From Chalara sp. BL73 (taxonomy: Eukaryota; Ascomycota; Leotiomycetes; Helotiales), in contig CAKJVC010000150.1 of NCBI GenBank assembly GCA_918026815.1, positions 248,001-312,000 on the forward strand: a DNA stretch of 64,000 nucleotides. The letters are read 5' to 3'. The position numbers and the translations under genes are program-made. The notes under the pieces are model-generated. The model was not told the DNA's origin. It searched no databases and worked only from the letters and a program-made list of their open reading frames with translations. The stretch's first letter is position 1. Each line of letters begins with the position of its first letter. Below are positions 11,560 through 23,633 of this stretch, piece after piece.

Positions 11560-11900
11560 CATTTGGTGTGCCAGAGATGTGATGGTCTCGGCTGTACGAA
11601 ATTCCAACGCTTCCGATGGATTCAGAACATCAAGCAGATGGGAGTCATGAAATTCGACCTCTTCAAACTGTGCCAGTGTCAGTACCAACCGCTAGAGTCT
11701 CAGTGCCACCGGTTAGTTAGGGAGAAGATGGCTGGGCCATTCCCTCTACAGCATGTGGATTTTTAATTCAACAATATCCTACTCGACGACTTCAACACCA
11801 CCGGCATAACAAACTGGGCTGGCGCTTAGACTATGAGCGAGGCAAGCTCGTTATTAGCCGCCTCAAGGAAAGCGTACCGGTTTCTCAGCGACATCCTGAT
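11560..11900 (+). pseudogene. aminoglycoside phosphotransferase (APH)-like kinase relic
   Basis: In one frame the sequence reads GPFPLQHVDF-stop-FNNILLDDFNTTG followed by ITNWAGA-stop-TMSEA. This is the catalytic-loop to metal-binding part of fungal APH/choline-kinase-fold proteins, which normally read like HxDxxxxNILxD and GxIDWxxA. There are two in-frame stops, TAA at 11764-11766 and TAG at 11827-11829. Both fall where Gln is expected and are explained by a single C-to-T change. The metal-binding Asp of IDW is Asn here, which is a C-to-T change on the other strand. No N-lobe is recognisable upstream. It is a dead fragment, probably damaged by RIP or similar deamination. Confidence 0.65.
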
Positions 11901-12220
11901 ATAGGACTTCTCTGTCCTCTCATAAACTATATTATTATGAGACTCTCAGGACGCGCACATGATAAAAAGTGAGGATTGATTGATTGAAGAGGATCTATCT
12001 GCATAAATTTGAATAGCCTCAATATAGGATCTGTGATCCTGTAAGAAGTGATAGGAGTACTCCTCAAAAGGGTAGTATCTGAAATTAGTAGGATCCATAA
12101 AAAAGGTGATCCATTGATAACTGTACGAGTGTGAGAACTACAGGGCTCCTCTAGCTCGATAATTATATACTTTTAATTTGACGGAAAATATTTCAGAAGT
12201 ATTTCCTACGTATCAATGCC
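11901..12220. other. intergenic
   Basis: AT-rich sequence between the kinase relic and the 3' end of the membrane-protein gene. Nothing recognisable. Confidence 0.35.
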
Positions 12221-13543
12221 TTAATTTCGTACGTGTGTAATTGTGACACCTGTGGTCACCTTGATTCCACCTGTTGCAAGAATCATATCTTCACTCCCTG
12301 TCCTTGATGCTGCATCAACAATTTCAGCCCTAATAACAGCGCGGTTTTGCCATTGACCTTCGACATCCACTGCTGTCTCATCCTTTAGAGCCAGATCCGA
12401 ACGTCCCCTGAGCGAAACCAGTTGAACAGATCGACCACGACCTGTGTGTCTATATATGACGCCCAGATTACTTTCTTTGGTACTGCTGAATCCCTTAATC
12501 TGTAGAGCCTTTAGCAACGGGCGAAGCGTTGCAATTGAACCCCCGATTATAGAGAGGGAGATCTCAGCGGTAGTCCAATTCATAGTATCTACTATATTAT
12601 CTAGGTAGAAATGTCAGCAGAGAACTTTCAAGATAGGAAAAGATGAGATTCAAGTACGACATACAAAGATAGTCACTATGGCTATTAATATTGATAAGGG
12701 TTCCAAGCCGCGCGATGGTAGCAATGCTGGCACTATCATAAATTTAGATTTGATACAAATGAAATAAGACGCAAATATAATAACTTACACAATGCCGAAA
12801 GAGAGAACTCCAAACGCGGCAATTTTGGTCGTTATGTTCATCTTGAGAGACCAGATTAAAGGAGCTGGTAACAGTGCAAACAGGAAATCTGACACAATAG
12901 CCAAAGCTGACAATGCATACGAAGAGACAAGGACGCCAGGGGCACAAGAGCTACCTTCGATTGTGTGGTCCCACGCTAATTCAACCGGATGGCAGCGGAA
13001 GAGGTTATAGAAGAAGATCACAAGTGAATATAGTATCACCATTACCATTGAGATATAGATAATCAATCTATACGTTCTCACAACGGCGATTCGTAGGAGG
13101 AACGTTGCAATACTGCATTTGACGACGACCATTATCAAAATGTACATCCAGGCCGCGATGGTTGTCCACTGTCGTTATGTTACCATAATGTCTCGGTGGT
13201 GAAAAATCGGATCACATCATACCTTACGTCCTTGAATCTGCTCTTGTAACCCCAGTGCGACATCGTGCTGTCCTAGACCGAACTTTATTGCGACGAGATT
13301 GAAGGCACTGTAGACGGAGAGCAGAATCTAAGTCACATGGCGGAATTAATACTCATATTATTAATGCCGGAGTCCAACAGAACATACCACAGATTGCAAC
13401 ATAAGCCAGTCGTCAATCCGGAAAGACCCCTGGATCCATTGCCGGACGTAGCATCGTAAAATGACGGCGATCCAGGAGACAGTCAGGAATACGATGGAGG
13501 GGATCTGGACCTTTAGTATGCGGGATTCCTCTGAATTCGTCAT
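12221..13543 (-). CDS. Pth11/rhodopsin-like integral membrane protein
   Basis: Five exons (13543-13388, 13327-13223, 13168-12789, 12732-12665, 12600-12221) give 362 residues, with GT-AG introns of 54-64 nt. About seven hydrophobic helices fall in residues 10-285, with the typical fungal 'rhodopsin domain' features. These are RIDDWLML after the first helix, FGLGQH, FRCHPVELAWD in the extracellular loop, and SDFLFALLPAPLIWSLKM before a SIATIARL helix and the IIGGSIATLRPLL end of the core. A cytosolic tail of about 75 residues follows. Family members are plasma-membrane proteins, some suspected as receptors; ligands are mostly unknown. The Met at 13543 gives the shortest sensible N-terminus. It is isolated between repeats and shows no cluster promoter element. 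Confidence 0.85.
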
Positions 13544-15235
13544 CGTGTAGGAATTTGGTTTCGGTTTCGTCAGGGAATGATCAGCAGCCACTGGAGGACC
13601 CCGATACTGTATGCACTCTATGAGGAAGGGCCTATTATAATATGCGTGAGGGTGGACCAGACTCCGCAAATACGCCACTCACCAGCATCCTGCCCAATAC
13701 GCGAAAGCGCGAAATACTTGAGACTCATAAACCCTGAACGGCGTCCACAAAGCCACAAAGCCACGGGGGACACGGGGAACTACTGCCGCGACAGGAAGAG
13801 GATGGAAATTTACCGATTATTGGATGGGTTTCCCCGTGCCGCCAAGTACGGTGTGGGAATTCCCCTTTTTCGCCAGGCAATGCCACAGTCAGTCAGTGCT
13901 GATCGTTGCTAGGAATCGTCTGAAGAAGTAACTAGGCCATTCCATGTGGACACTGCCATTAACATTCCCTGCAGTTGTTACTGGTGTTTCTAAACAGACT
14001 ACCAAAAGTTCCGGGCTTAGTCATCCGAATCACCGCACCCTACGATACAACTCTCTGATACCCTAGACAGCCTCATAATCGAACTCGAGTCAGGCCGTGA
14101 AAATGTGTGATATTTAGCCTATTCTAATTGGTTGTCACAAATACTTTGCGCATGCTTGAAAACGTCGACAACGGAAACTAGACAGGTTTGATAGCGATGT
14201 TGAAGTTTATTTAGTGGGCCATGTTAGGGTCTATAGGCCCTGTACGCCTTATAGGTAGACTACTGGCAGAATAATAGTGGAACCTGCACGGTAAGAAAAA
14301 TCGACCTACTTATGATATTAGCTGTATAATAAGCATAATAAGATTAAGTGAAAAAGTTGAGCGGGAGGGAGCAGTTGCCAAAGCAGCGGACTACTGATTG
14401 GGTTGTTTCCTGAGGTGGGAACAATTTGGGCATTTCTGTGGCGGACTTCGTGGGAGGTAGCGAGGGTCACAAAATATTAGGCTGATTCTGGGTCTGTCCT
14501 GCGTTACTGTACAGAGTAGACCCACCGACCAGAAGAAATTACAATAGACGATGAATTCAGGCTCTCGTTTTGAAAATTGCCCCAAGTGGCGAACCAGTAA
14601 AACGGCATAAGCTCAGATAGCAACACCCTAAATCTACAGTAGACGAAAGCAATTGTTCCACAATACAGAGGCAGTTAACCGTCTCTCGTTGATGATAGAT
14701 TACTAGTATGTAGCCGAAGTTCCGCTAGCCGGTACATTCAGAGACTCTCCACTCGACCGTAGATATCGTCACATCAAAAGCGGCAGAGAGAATTGGCGCG
14801 ATTAGCGCGGGATGTGTCTTCACGCAATTCATGAATCGATGGCAAACACTTAGCAAATTACCTGCCGGTTGAACGTCAACCGATTTTACCCTAACAATCC
14901 CAACCCCATTAAAAACTCACCGCGCCGGTTAATAATCATATAGCCAGCAGGGCAGGCATACAAGCCGCCCAAGTAAAGAGCATTCCCGAAACATTGAGTC
15001 ATTTGATTGGGTTGAACAAGAGATATAGTTTGCTTCTTTGTTTGGATATGAAGTGTCGTTGTACAGTAAGTCCGGCAGCTATGACTAATCATTTGCGCAG
15101 GCAACATTAGGTCAAGTTCGAGCTCTGCAAGCAGGTAGGTCGATATACTGAACAATTTCTATTTATACCTAATTATTGGACAGATCAATTACCACCGGAG
15201 AGATCCGTACTACAGCCCGTGATCGAAGTTGTGGA
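13544..15235. other. intergenic
   Basis: About 1.7 kb upstream of the membrane-protein gene, ending at a solo LTR. Short frames only (up to 111 codons), none with a recognisable domain or splice pattern. Nothing further can be supported. Confidence 0.4.
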
Positions 15236-15473
15236 TGTAACAACTCAAGGCGAACAGAGATCTCGATCCGTAGATCTCAGGGAGAAGGACTTAAAGGTAT
15301 GAACGGCTATCAATTGTTATAGCGAAGAGAACAAGCTACAGATAGAAGAAAGGAAGGAAAGCAGCGCTTTATATACAGGAGACTGGCCAGGGGCCAGTGT
15401 AAGCGAGTCGGCCTTGTGGTGTCAGGGGCCGAGACCAAGAGGTTCTAAGCGAGATAGGGCAAGGACCGTGACA
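15236..15473 (-). repeat. solo LTR-like repeat, family A, copy 2
   Basis: On the plus strand it begins TGTAACAACTCAAGGCG and ends GACCGTGACA, so it has clean TG...CA ends in inverted orientation to copy 1. The 238-bp length and the internal TATATA box match the other copies. The flanking sequence shows no primer-binding site or coding region and no clear target duplication, so it is taken as an old solo LTR. Confidence 0.75.
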
Positions 15474-15637
15474 GCAAAAAAAGCAGTCCTTAAATACACA
15501 GCATCAGCCTCTCAGCTATCTGAAGCACCAACTCTTAGTATTTTTTCCCACTTTCGAATACATTCTGAGAACTGGTTGAGCCTTTGCTCCATTAGTCGAC
15601 AGACTGAACAAATGTTAATTACCACATCTTAGCGCCC

Positions 15638-18149
15638 TCAGGTTGGCAGGAACTCACTCGGATAAATAGACTTAGACATGCAGCGCTGCGCAAATACGAT
15701 TGGGGCTAGTGCCTGAGAGATGTTGTCTTCACATGCAATGCCTTGATCTTCGACCTCAGCGATCGCTTCAGATAAGGTTTCACTGATGGGATTAACTGAA
15801 GAGGCAAAGTTTTCCTCGGATCCCTGAAGCTTCAGTGAATTATTCATAGAAAACCATGATAGGATCAACGCTAGATGAGGCGGGACAGGTTAGCCTCGCT
15901 TGGGCTTTATCACCTGAAATGTTTTCAGGGAGGCACATAGGAGATAGCGTTTGCCTAGTACTGGAGCCTACGGTGGTATCAAGGATAAACTCACCAGTCT
16001 CGTAAGCCGTCATGTGATAAAAACCTCCGTAGTTAATAGAAGCCGTATCATTAAAATGCCCGATTCCATGCTTAGCTCGTACCAACCAAGAGTTGGCTGC
16101 ATATAAGATGGCTTTGTGAACCGATCTAAGCAAGGCGATAGGCGGAAGATGGCCGGATGATCTGGCACCAGCCAGTGGCAGAACATCCTTTGCTGCTTTG
16201 TCTTTCAATTCTGAGAGCTCGCTTCCAAGGTACAGGTGATACTGAGCCGACGTAAATAACGGAAAGCAGTCCGTAAACAAGGGATCAGTTTGTCGAAAGA
16301 GTACACGATCTATTTGCATGCGACGGCGGGTGTAGGATTCCCATCCAGAAAGAACGAGTTCCATCTGTTTTTTGAAGTCTGCGTTATATGGATCGGTCGG
16401 GTCAATCGAGGCTGCAATTCTCTCATGAGTGCAGATATAACCCAGCGCCCACCCAATAAGTGACAAGAGAGCGAATGTGCTAGTATCTTCCGGGATTGGA
16501 TTTCCACGCAAGAGCGACTGGGTGACGGCCCCCAACGTAATATTGCTATGAAATTTGCTCTTTCCGGCTTTGGATTCCCAGTGAGAAGCAGATCGGGCCT
16601 GCCAAAATTCCTCATCGCGAGGAAGCGGTATTTGTCTAAGTTGGTACGGCACCATGAAGGATGAAGCTGGATCTTTCGCGAGGAGCATCGCGCTCAGTGT
16701 ACAGGTCCACGCCGCCAGGCGACTGTAGGTTTCAATAAAGGACCACCTGCTCCAATTTTGGTCTGTCATTACTTGTGCGGTCTGCAGTAAGTTCAAGCCA
16801 TCTCTCAATGCTTCGCAGACAGAGGCGAAATGGCGCTGTGAACGTTGTAGGCGTAATTCCTCATTATTAAAGGCACTCCACTGTACACACAATAGCATTG
16901 CCTGCAAAGGGGCAAAATCACACTGTGAAGGATCATTGTTCACCTGATGGAGAGAGCACTCGCTGAGTAGTCCACAAGCAGCTTCGTATGCTGACGTTGA
17001 GAAGTCATACTCTGAAAGATACATTGCTCCTATGGCTAGAACTATCAGCACTAAAGCTGGGTGGCTTTCACATAAATTAAATTTGGCATGTTGAACTATA
17101 GGGGTATGGGGGTCAAAATGGTCAAAATATGCCATTATGCAGCGTACCGTCCGGGCATGACTGGGGAATCGGAACGACTTCAGAAGGCCTCGAGAGCCTC
17201 GGCGCTGAAGTTTCTCCCAGAATTCTTCAATCTCATGGCTAGTTGTTGAGAAGATCTCTGGTTGAGCAGCCTCGTTGGGACTGTTTTGAATATTGGGAGC
17301 TGTAGCCCGTAAATTTGACATAGCTGTCCAAGTCCGATTAGACCCGTATCCAAGCCCATTGGCATTCCTGAAGTGGCTCCCTAAAGAATCCTGGTCGTAC
17401 CCCATCATCGAATTGCCGCATCCTGGAATCATGTTCGAGTCTGGAAGGAGGAAACCTTCTAGGAATCCAAATTCATCAAAATCTCCAAGACCTACACAAT
17501 CAGGCATGCTATCCGAAACTACCGGTGTTCCTCGCAAGACAGCCAGAGACGCAGCACCTAGGAGTTCTGCGTCCGATACCATATTTGTATCAAGAGGCAA
17601 GAGGTGACTTTGGGATTGGGGGGTGGCTAGCATTGTGGTTGTCAAAGTGCCGTGATCTCCAGAACCAGATCCCCTGCCGACTCAATCAGCAAATCTCTCA
17701 ACGGTTGCATGGTTGGGCTTGTAGAGATGAGAGCGAAGGAAGGGGATAGAGGAAGGGGGAGCTTGCCCTGCACCACCCGTCTGCGCTACGCTCTGCCATA
17801 CGGGCGGCTGGGGTTGCCGACCGCTGCAATCCGACTCGGCTTCATTATCACGGTGTGCAAGCTTCCGCTGATACTCAGAGCATTTTCTAGTGTGGCGACA
17901 AAGAACATCGGAGCGACCGAAACGGGAGCCGCATCCTCTGCAAATATTTTCCTTCCTGTTTTCATCTGTTCCAAGGGCAACAAAGTTAGCAACTGTAAGA
18001 CCAAGGAGGGGGAAGGAGGACAAACGTGAGAGACAGTGACGACGCAGGTGTTCTGCACGAGCGAAACCCCGATCGCAGACCTGACAGCGATGAGTACGCC
18101 CTTGCCTTTGGGGTATCACGTCCATGAAAATTGATGGAATCAAGCTCAA
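15638..18149 (-). CDS. C2H2 zinc-finger plus fungal-specific transcription factor (probable cluster regulator; reading frame broken by one TGA)
   Basis: The N-terminal part (18149-18026, intron 17966-18025, then 17965 on) has two fingers. The first is CQVCDRGFARAEHLRRH plus CLSH; the intron splits its last His codon. The second is CRGCGSRFGRSDVLCRH followed by TRKC, so it ends H-x3-C. The C-terminal part (17681-15840) is a long fungal_trans-type regulatory domain (FRFPSHARTVRCIMAYFDHF, LVLIVLAIGAMYLSE). The two parts are in the same frame, separated by a TGA at 17682-17684. It is either removed by an intron (GTATCA donor in the codon after KCS to GGCAG acceptor at about 17671, in phase) or is a CGA-to-TGA nonsense change. 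A 46-nt intron near 15832-15877 would extend the end to 15638; otherwise it stops at 15840. Such proteins commonly control adjacent clusters. Confidence 0.75.
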
Positions 18150-18708
18150 TAGACCGCCCCCTCACAGCATCAGAAGCTCACGTGTATGAGTGAAAGGATC
18201 GAAGACAAAGTCTCTTCGCTGACCAGGGGTAGCGCCAAGGTGCGGGGGCGGGGGTGTGGGGGCCGAAACCGCCAAGTCCCAATAGCGCGGTTCATGCCAC
18301 TGGCTTTCGCAATGTAGAAGCCACTTTATGGAGTAGGGAGAAAACTCCAGTCTCCCCACATCTACCCCAGGTCTCCTCCGCCCTCGCAAAACTTGGCGTC
18401 CTAATTGCAATTTAATTCCTAGATAGTAACAGCGCCTCTTTATGAAAGCTCAGAGGCTGTCAACAGTGTTGCTATGTGGGCAGGATATGTTTTCTGTGGT
18501 GGCGCTATCCTTTCCATGACCATGGCAGTTCCGTGCTCAAGACGGGCTAAGCATAAGTATAAGGTGCAAGCATAGGAATCTGATGTGAGCGACTACAACT
18601 GATTGATACCCACTCACACAAAGAACCGATTTGTCTCGCCCATATCCTGCCTGTATGACTTTCACCATTGGCAGCTACACCCCCAAACATTGATGTCAAC
18701 ATTTTCCA
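18150..18708. promoter_or_regulatory. divergent promoter of regulator and MFS gene with CCCCAC elements
   Basis: The 559-base gap between two divergent start codons holds GTGGGGG at 18256-18262, inside a G-rich run (18241-18265), and CCCCACATC at 18354-18362. Both are forms of the element repeated in the other cluster promoters. That the regulator's own promoter carries it would allow autoregulation; this is inference. Confidence 0.55.
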
Positions 18709-20563
18709 ATGGCTCTAGGAGTGTTGGATACGCATGATCGCAACCGATCAGTTCCTGGGACCTCCCAGCTCGAAGTTGCCGAAGGAATCCATGCTGGTCG
18801 CTCCACGCATGTAGGTGGTATCAACGCCGAAGTGGTGCTCCGTCCACAGCCATCCGCGAGCCCGAATGACCCGCTGAATTGGCCATTATGGCAACGCGAC
18901 CTCGTCTTAGTCCTCTTGATGTATTGTACTAACATTTGTGTTGGAGGGTAGGTCTATTTGCGGGAAGAGGAAAAAGGCACCCCGTTTTTCTAATAAAGAG
19001 AAACTACGGCTGACTCTGCTGATATAGGGTCGGCCCCCTCGTTTCGACCATTGCTGTGCCAATTCTAAAAGAGTTTCACGTTAACTACAAGGCTGTTTCC
19101 CTCTTGACTGGATACCAGCTGGCCGTGATTGGTGCTATAGCCCCAATTGTGTCAGCTCTGTCCAGGAAGTACGGGAAACGGCCACTGTACTTGGTGTCAT
19201 CGGTCTTCTTACTTGCTGGATCGATGGTCTGCGCATCGGCTAGCTCATACAATGTTTTACTCGCTGGTCGGCTTTTACAAGGGGCTGGGACAGCCGCTTT
19301 TGAGAGCATTACCTTTTCCGCAGTTGGCGATATGTATTTTATCCACCAGAGGGGGTTGCGTATGGCTCTCTACACAAGCTCAGCGGTTGGCTTGGTCCTC
19401 TTCCCCAGCCTGATCGCTGGGGTAGTCGCTACATCCCTAACTTGGCGGTGGAGTTTTTGGCTTCTCACAATCTTCACCGGGGCGGCAGCCATTGGAATTT
19501 TATTCTTCGGGTGGGAGACAACATTCAATCGTACCGAAGATGACGGCATAGTAATTCCAGTTCAAGCTGTAGATTCTGCCCTTCACCCATCAACACGAAG
19601 ATCATGGCTAACCATAGCAGGAATCTACAAGAGCCTCTGCTTCTGGCACTGAACAAGCAGAAGATGCAGAGAAAAGCGAGGTGCAGCAGCTGGAGAGAAG
19701 TACTACCTCAGCTCCGAGCCTTATTGGCACACGGGACTCGTTCATCACAAGGGTGAAGCCTTGGTCCGGCTCCTATGACAATGAGCCTTTAATCAGAATT
19801 CTGATCCGTCCCGCTTTACTACTGGTTAACCCCGTTGTTAGCTGGGCCATTATATTTAATGCCTTTGCTCAGCTATGGAACGTCTTCATTAGTATCACAT
19901 TGGCACAGCTATTTTCCCCTCCTCCATATTCTCTTAACACGGCACAGCTCGGATATCTGAACGCAGGACCAATCATTGCAGGTCTCACATCTTGTGTTGT
20001 GTGTGGAGTCGTCTCAGATTGGTTGGTACTTTTCATGAGCAGCAAGAACAATGGCGTCTACGAACCCGAATTCCGCTTACTACTACTCATCCTGGCTCCT
20101 ATCTTCAGCTCTGTTGGTTTTTTTCTGTTCGGGCACCTCTCCGCAACAGGTGGCAGCCCGGCGCTTCTCTCATTTGTATGGGGCATTGGTTTCGCAAGCG
20201 CTCAGGTTGTAGGAAGCGCAACTGGCTCATATCTGGTCGATGCATACCGCGAAATCGATGTAGATATTTTCGTCGTGTCCATGTCGGTCAAGAATTTCTT
20301 GTTCTTCGGCTTCTCTTGTAAGAAATGATCATTAACAGTCCCTTGGTTTAGAGTCTATGCTAACACGAAGAACACAAGTCTTCATGAATGATTGGATCGC
20401 CGTATGGGGATCGGCTCGGGTTTTCAACTGTGTTGGAGGAGTCATGCTTGGCTTGAGCTTTACGACCATCCCGGTGTATCTGTACGGCAAGAGGGTGAGG
20501 GCTTGGTGGTATAGTCGCGGCGTGTTTGGGACCAAATTATGTCACGCGACAAGAAACTCTTGA
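18709..20563 (+). CDS. MFS transporter of the central cluster
   Basis: Four exons (18709-18947, 19028-19550, 19621-20317, 20379-20563) give 547 residues; all junctions are GT-AG and in phase. The short hydrophilic N-terminus has SASPNDPLNWPLWQRD, the sequence that precedes TM1 in many fungal drug:H+ antiporter-type carriers. SRKYGKRPLYLVSS is the motif-A loop between TM2 and TM3. GRLLQGAGTAAFESI and LTWRWSFWLL correspond to TM4-TM6 motifs. A central loop of about 60 charged residues (GTEQAEDAEKSEVQQ) separates the halves. The gene is divergent from the regulator and shares its promoter. It probably moves the cluster substrate or product across the plasma membrane; direction and substrate cannot be judged. 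Confidence 0.88.
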
Positions 20564-22362
20564 TGATCACTCTGAAAATGAGCTCGATTCTACGCGGTCT
20601 CGGGCAAGAAGAGGAGCTATCTTCATTTATATCGGGATTGATCAAAACCAGAAGGGCGAGGGAGGCTATCTGACTTGAATATTGTCTTTTGGCAGGATGA
20701 TATTTGTGAATTATGCCACACTGTGAACAAACAGTCATCTAATTACTTCAATACTAGCATCAAGCAAATTTATTTCAGACTGCTATCCTGCCAAAATAAG
20801 TGCCGGTTCATGAATGGATGTCTTTTGGATAAGAAGTTTGCTTGGTGTTTACTTGTGGTGCGTGTTTTTGAGCTAGCTAGAGTATCAAATAGCAACATGA
20901 GTATCGTGCTAATTTACAATATCCTTCGTGTGAGGTTGGCTTCTAAACTGTTGCGAGCTTTTGAACGAGGCAGAAGTACTATTTGACGTAGCACTGTAGT
21001 ACTAGGTGGCACTAATGCTTTGGCAATGCTCTCGGCGCGTCACCACATTCAAACGTGTGATTTTTACTATGCCTACGACACATCTCGAGCATATCGGCCA
21101 GACTGTAACCAGTAGGAATATGGTACACGTACAAATGTGGTCAGCCGCACTAATAAAATATTGGAAAGCTTTATTGCTCTTGCCGTCGCGTCTCTTGGGC
21201 ATGAAAACCCCATCATTAGCTTAGCAGAGCAAGCTAGAATCCTGGTAGAGCCCATGGCTGTAAAAGCTGTCCCAAAACTGCTCCTAAGTTGTGGAATCGC
21301 AAGACTACATCTGATTCTAGGAACATTCCATATACCAAGTCTTACCCGCGACTTTGGACCGCATCTACAAGTTCTCGGCCGTTCTGTAAGCTAGTAAATA
21401 GACTTGGGAGCATATTTTAAGTATTCCAGTATTCACTTGTGCTAGTTATAGGTCAATTAAATACTTGCTTATTGGTCAATCATTGTCTAGTACCAGCTCA
21501 TAAACAGCTGACGAAGTCAACGAAATGGCTGATCAGGCCAATGACAATTCTAGGCGAGTTACCTAACTAGGTAGTGGGCAAAACAATGCAGCACCATATC
21601 CGAAGCTCCAGGGGAAATGATTGAGCAAGAAATTTTATGCTCGTATGTGCAACGTGCTGGCTCGTTTATTCTATACTGGCATTCTTGGTGTCCCAATCTA
21701 GCCTATCTTAGGAGGCAAAAAGACGACATTGCTCAATTAGAACTGTGTACAGGCTTTCGCAAGCAGCGGCTGAACGGAGTTACACATTAAGGTGTGCCGC
21801 GCAAGTTAGCTTCATCCCAGCTCTCCCCGTATGGATTTAATTTTAATTCATTTCTGGCCGCTTGGCATGTGGAGGTGGCTGGTGGGGGCGGGTCACAAGC
21901 AGGCTGTTGGGAAGTTGATTGGGTTAAAAGTAGCCACCCCCACATGCTGAGGCGCCAACAGCCCGAGATCGTGGTCAGTGGTCTATATTGTATCACTGGC
22001 GATGTGTTGAGCGAAGCATGTGCCATTCGACGGCGAGGACAAGCGACAACCGAGCAGCCGACTTGCCGTGGGAAATTGACTGAAAATCTGTACTGTTCCC
22101 CAGGAATGAATGTATAAGCGTGGGCTGAAGGTGGTATGTTGTATTTCAGGTTACGGATAACTTACGCATTAATCGAGAGTGCCATCTTGCCGGACTCAAA
22201 TTCTCTCTGTCCCTTCCTGCCTTCACTCACTTTGCTTGATTCAGAGTCTTTGGGCTCCAAACCGCCTTCTTTATAAAGATATTGGGCGAAATTAGCGAGA
22301 TCGGATATAAATTTATCAATATCAAACAGGTCAACTCGGACCACACTCTTTAATATCTCACC
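20564..22362. promoter_or_regulatory. long intergenic region with palindromic CCCCCAC site upstream of the nitronate monooxygenase gene
   Basis: About 1.8 kb without a supported gene. The useful part is 21865-21947. GCATGTGGAGGTGGCT (21865-21880) and AGCCACCCCCACATGC (21932-21947) form an inverted repeat matching at 15 of 16 positions. The right arm contains CCCCCACAT, and GTGGGGG also lies between the arms at 21882-21888. It is about 420 bases before the next start codon, a normal distance for a fungal activating site. Confidence 0.55.
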
Positions 22363-23633
22363 ATGGCTTCACCTCGTAAGTTTAGTAGAGCATTGCCTTG
22401 ACCCTGCCAGGTCGTTGAAAATCTAATTCGGGATGCAAACTAGGGAAACTCCAGACAGATGTCACTGATCTGCTCAAGATCTCCCATCCAGTCTTGCTTG
22501 CGGGCATGAATATCGCAGCTGGGCCGAAACTCGCAGCAGCTGTGACCAATGCCGGTGGTCTTGGTGTTCTCGGAGGCATTAGTTACACCCCTGAGCAGTT
22601 GCGGCAGCAAATTGACGAACTGAAGTCATACCTGGTCGATAAGGGTGCGCCTTTTGGTGTGGATCTACTATTACCTCAGGTAGGAGGCAATGCACGAAAG
22701 ACCAAGTATGCTTGCACCCAGATACTTGTCCAATTGGGTTTATGTTTGTTCACATTCTAACTTGGAAACCACAGCTACGACTATACCAAAGGCAAATTGG
22801 ACGAGCTCGTCGATATCATCATCGCCTCTGGAGCGACACTGTTTGTCTCTGCAGTCGGCGTCCCACCAAAAGCTATTGTCGAGAAGCTCCATGCTGGAGG
22901 GGTCCTCTATATGAATATGGTCGGTCATCCGAAACATGTGAAGAAGGCCCTGGATCTGGATTGTGATATCATCTGTGCTCAAGGTGGTGAAGCTGGTGGC
23001 CACACCGGCCACGTTCCCACCACGGTACTGACCCCTGCTGTCGTTGATATCTGCAAATGGCGTATCTCAGCCTTTACGGGAAGGCAGATACCAGTCATTG
23101 CTGCTGGGGGCATCCACAATGGCAAGCTGCTTGCTGCTGCACTGATGATGGGTGCCAGTGCGGTTTGGGTTGGCACAAGATTCATCCTTACTGAGGAAGC
23201 CGGTGCACCAGAGGCTCATAAGGAAGCGGTCCTGACGGCTGGGTTCGATGATAACATCCGCACGACTATATTCACCGGGCGACCATTGCACGTGCGCACC
23301 AATGCCTATATCGAGAATTGGGAGCACGAGAGACAGCATGAGCTTAGGGATTTGACGTCAAAGGGAATAATTCCCTACGAATTCGATCTGGATAAGGCCA
23401 TGGAGCGAGAGCAGGAGTCTATATCCAAGAGCCAGAGTGGCGGTAATTCGCAGAGCGGTGATAAAGTCCAGTACGACGTCGATACCCTGATGGATATAGG
23501 CCAACCGTTTTTGATGGGCAAATGCGCGGCGGTGATTACAGAGAGGAAGACTGCCAAAGCTGTTGTGGACGAGTTCGTTGATGATGCGGTTGTGTGGATA
23601 CGGAGGGGCGGTGAGTTTGTTGTAAAATTGTAA
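22363..23633 (+). CDS. nitronate monooxygenase (2-nitropropane dioxygenase family)
   Basis: Three exons (22363-22375, 22444-22705, 22775-23633) give 377 residues. The first exon codes only MASP plus one base; its GTAAGT donor and the following frame make this start convincing. It is an FMN TIM-barrel protein. PVLLAGMNIAAGPKLAAAV and TNAGGLGVLGG lie at the N-terminus, QGGEAGGHTGH carries the His equivalent to the catalytic base, and PVIAAGGI plus GASAVWVGTRF form the FMN phosphate site. The family oxidises alkyl nitronates to carbonyl compounds and nitrite. In a cluster it may remove a nitro group or nitronate toxin such as propionate 3-nitronate, or act as another flavin oxidoreductase. The gene lies between the MFS gene and the convergent P450 gene. 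Confidence 0.88.

Noticed and set aside
17682..17684. Programmed stop-codon readthrough in the regulator
   Set aside because: The context TGA-GTC is not the TGA-CTA type known for efficient readthrough; an intron or nonsense mutation is simpler.
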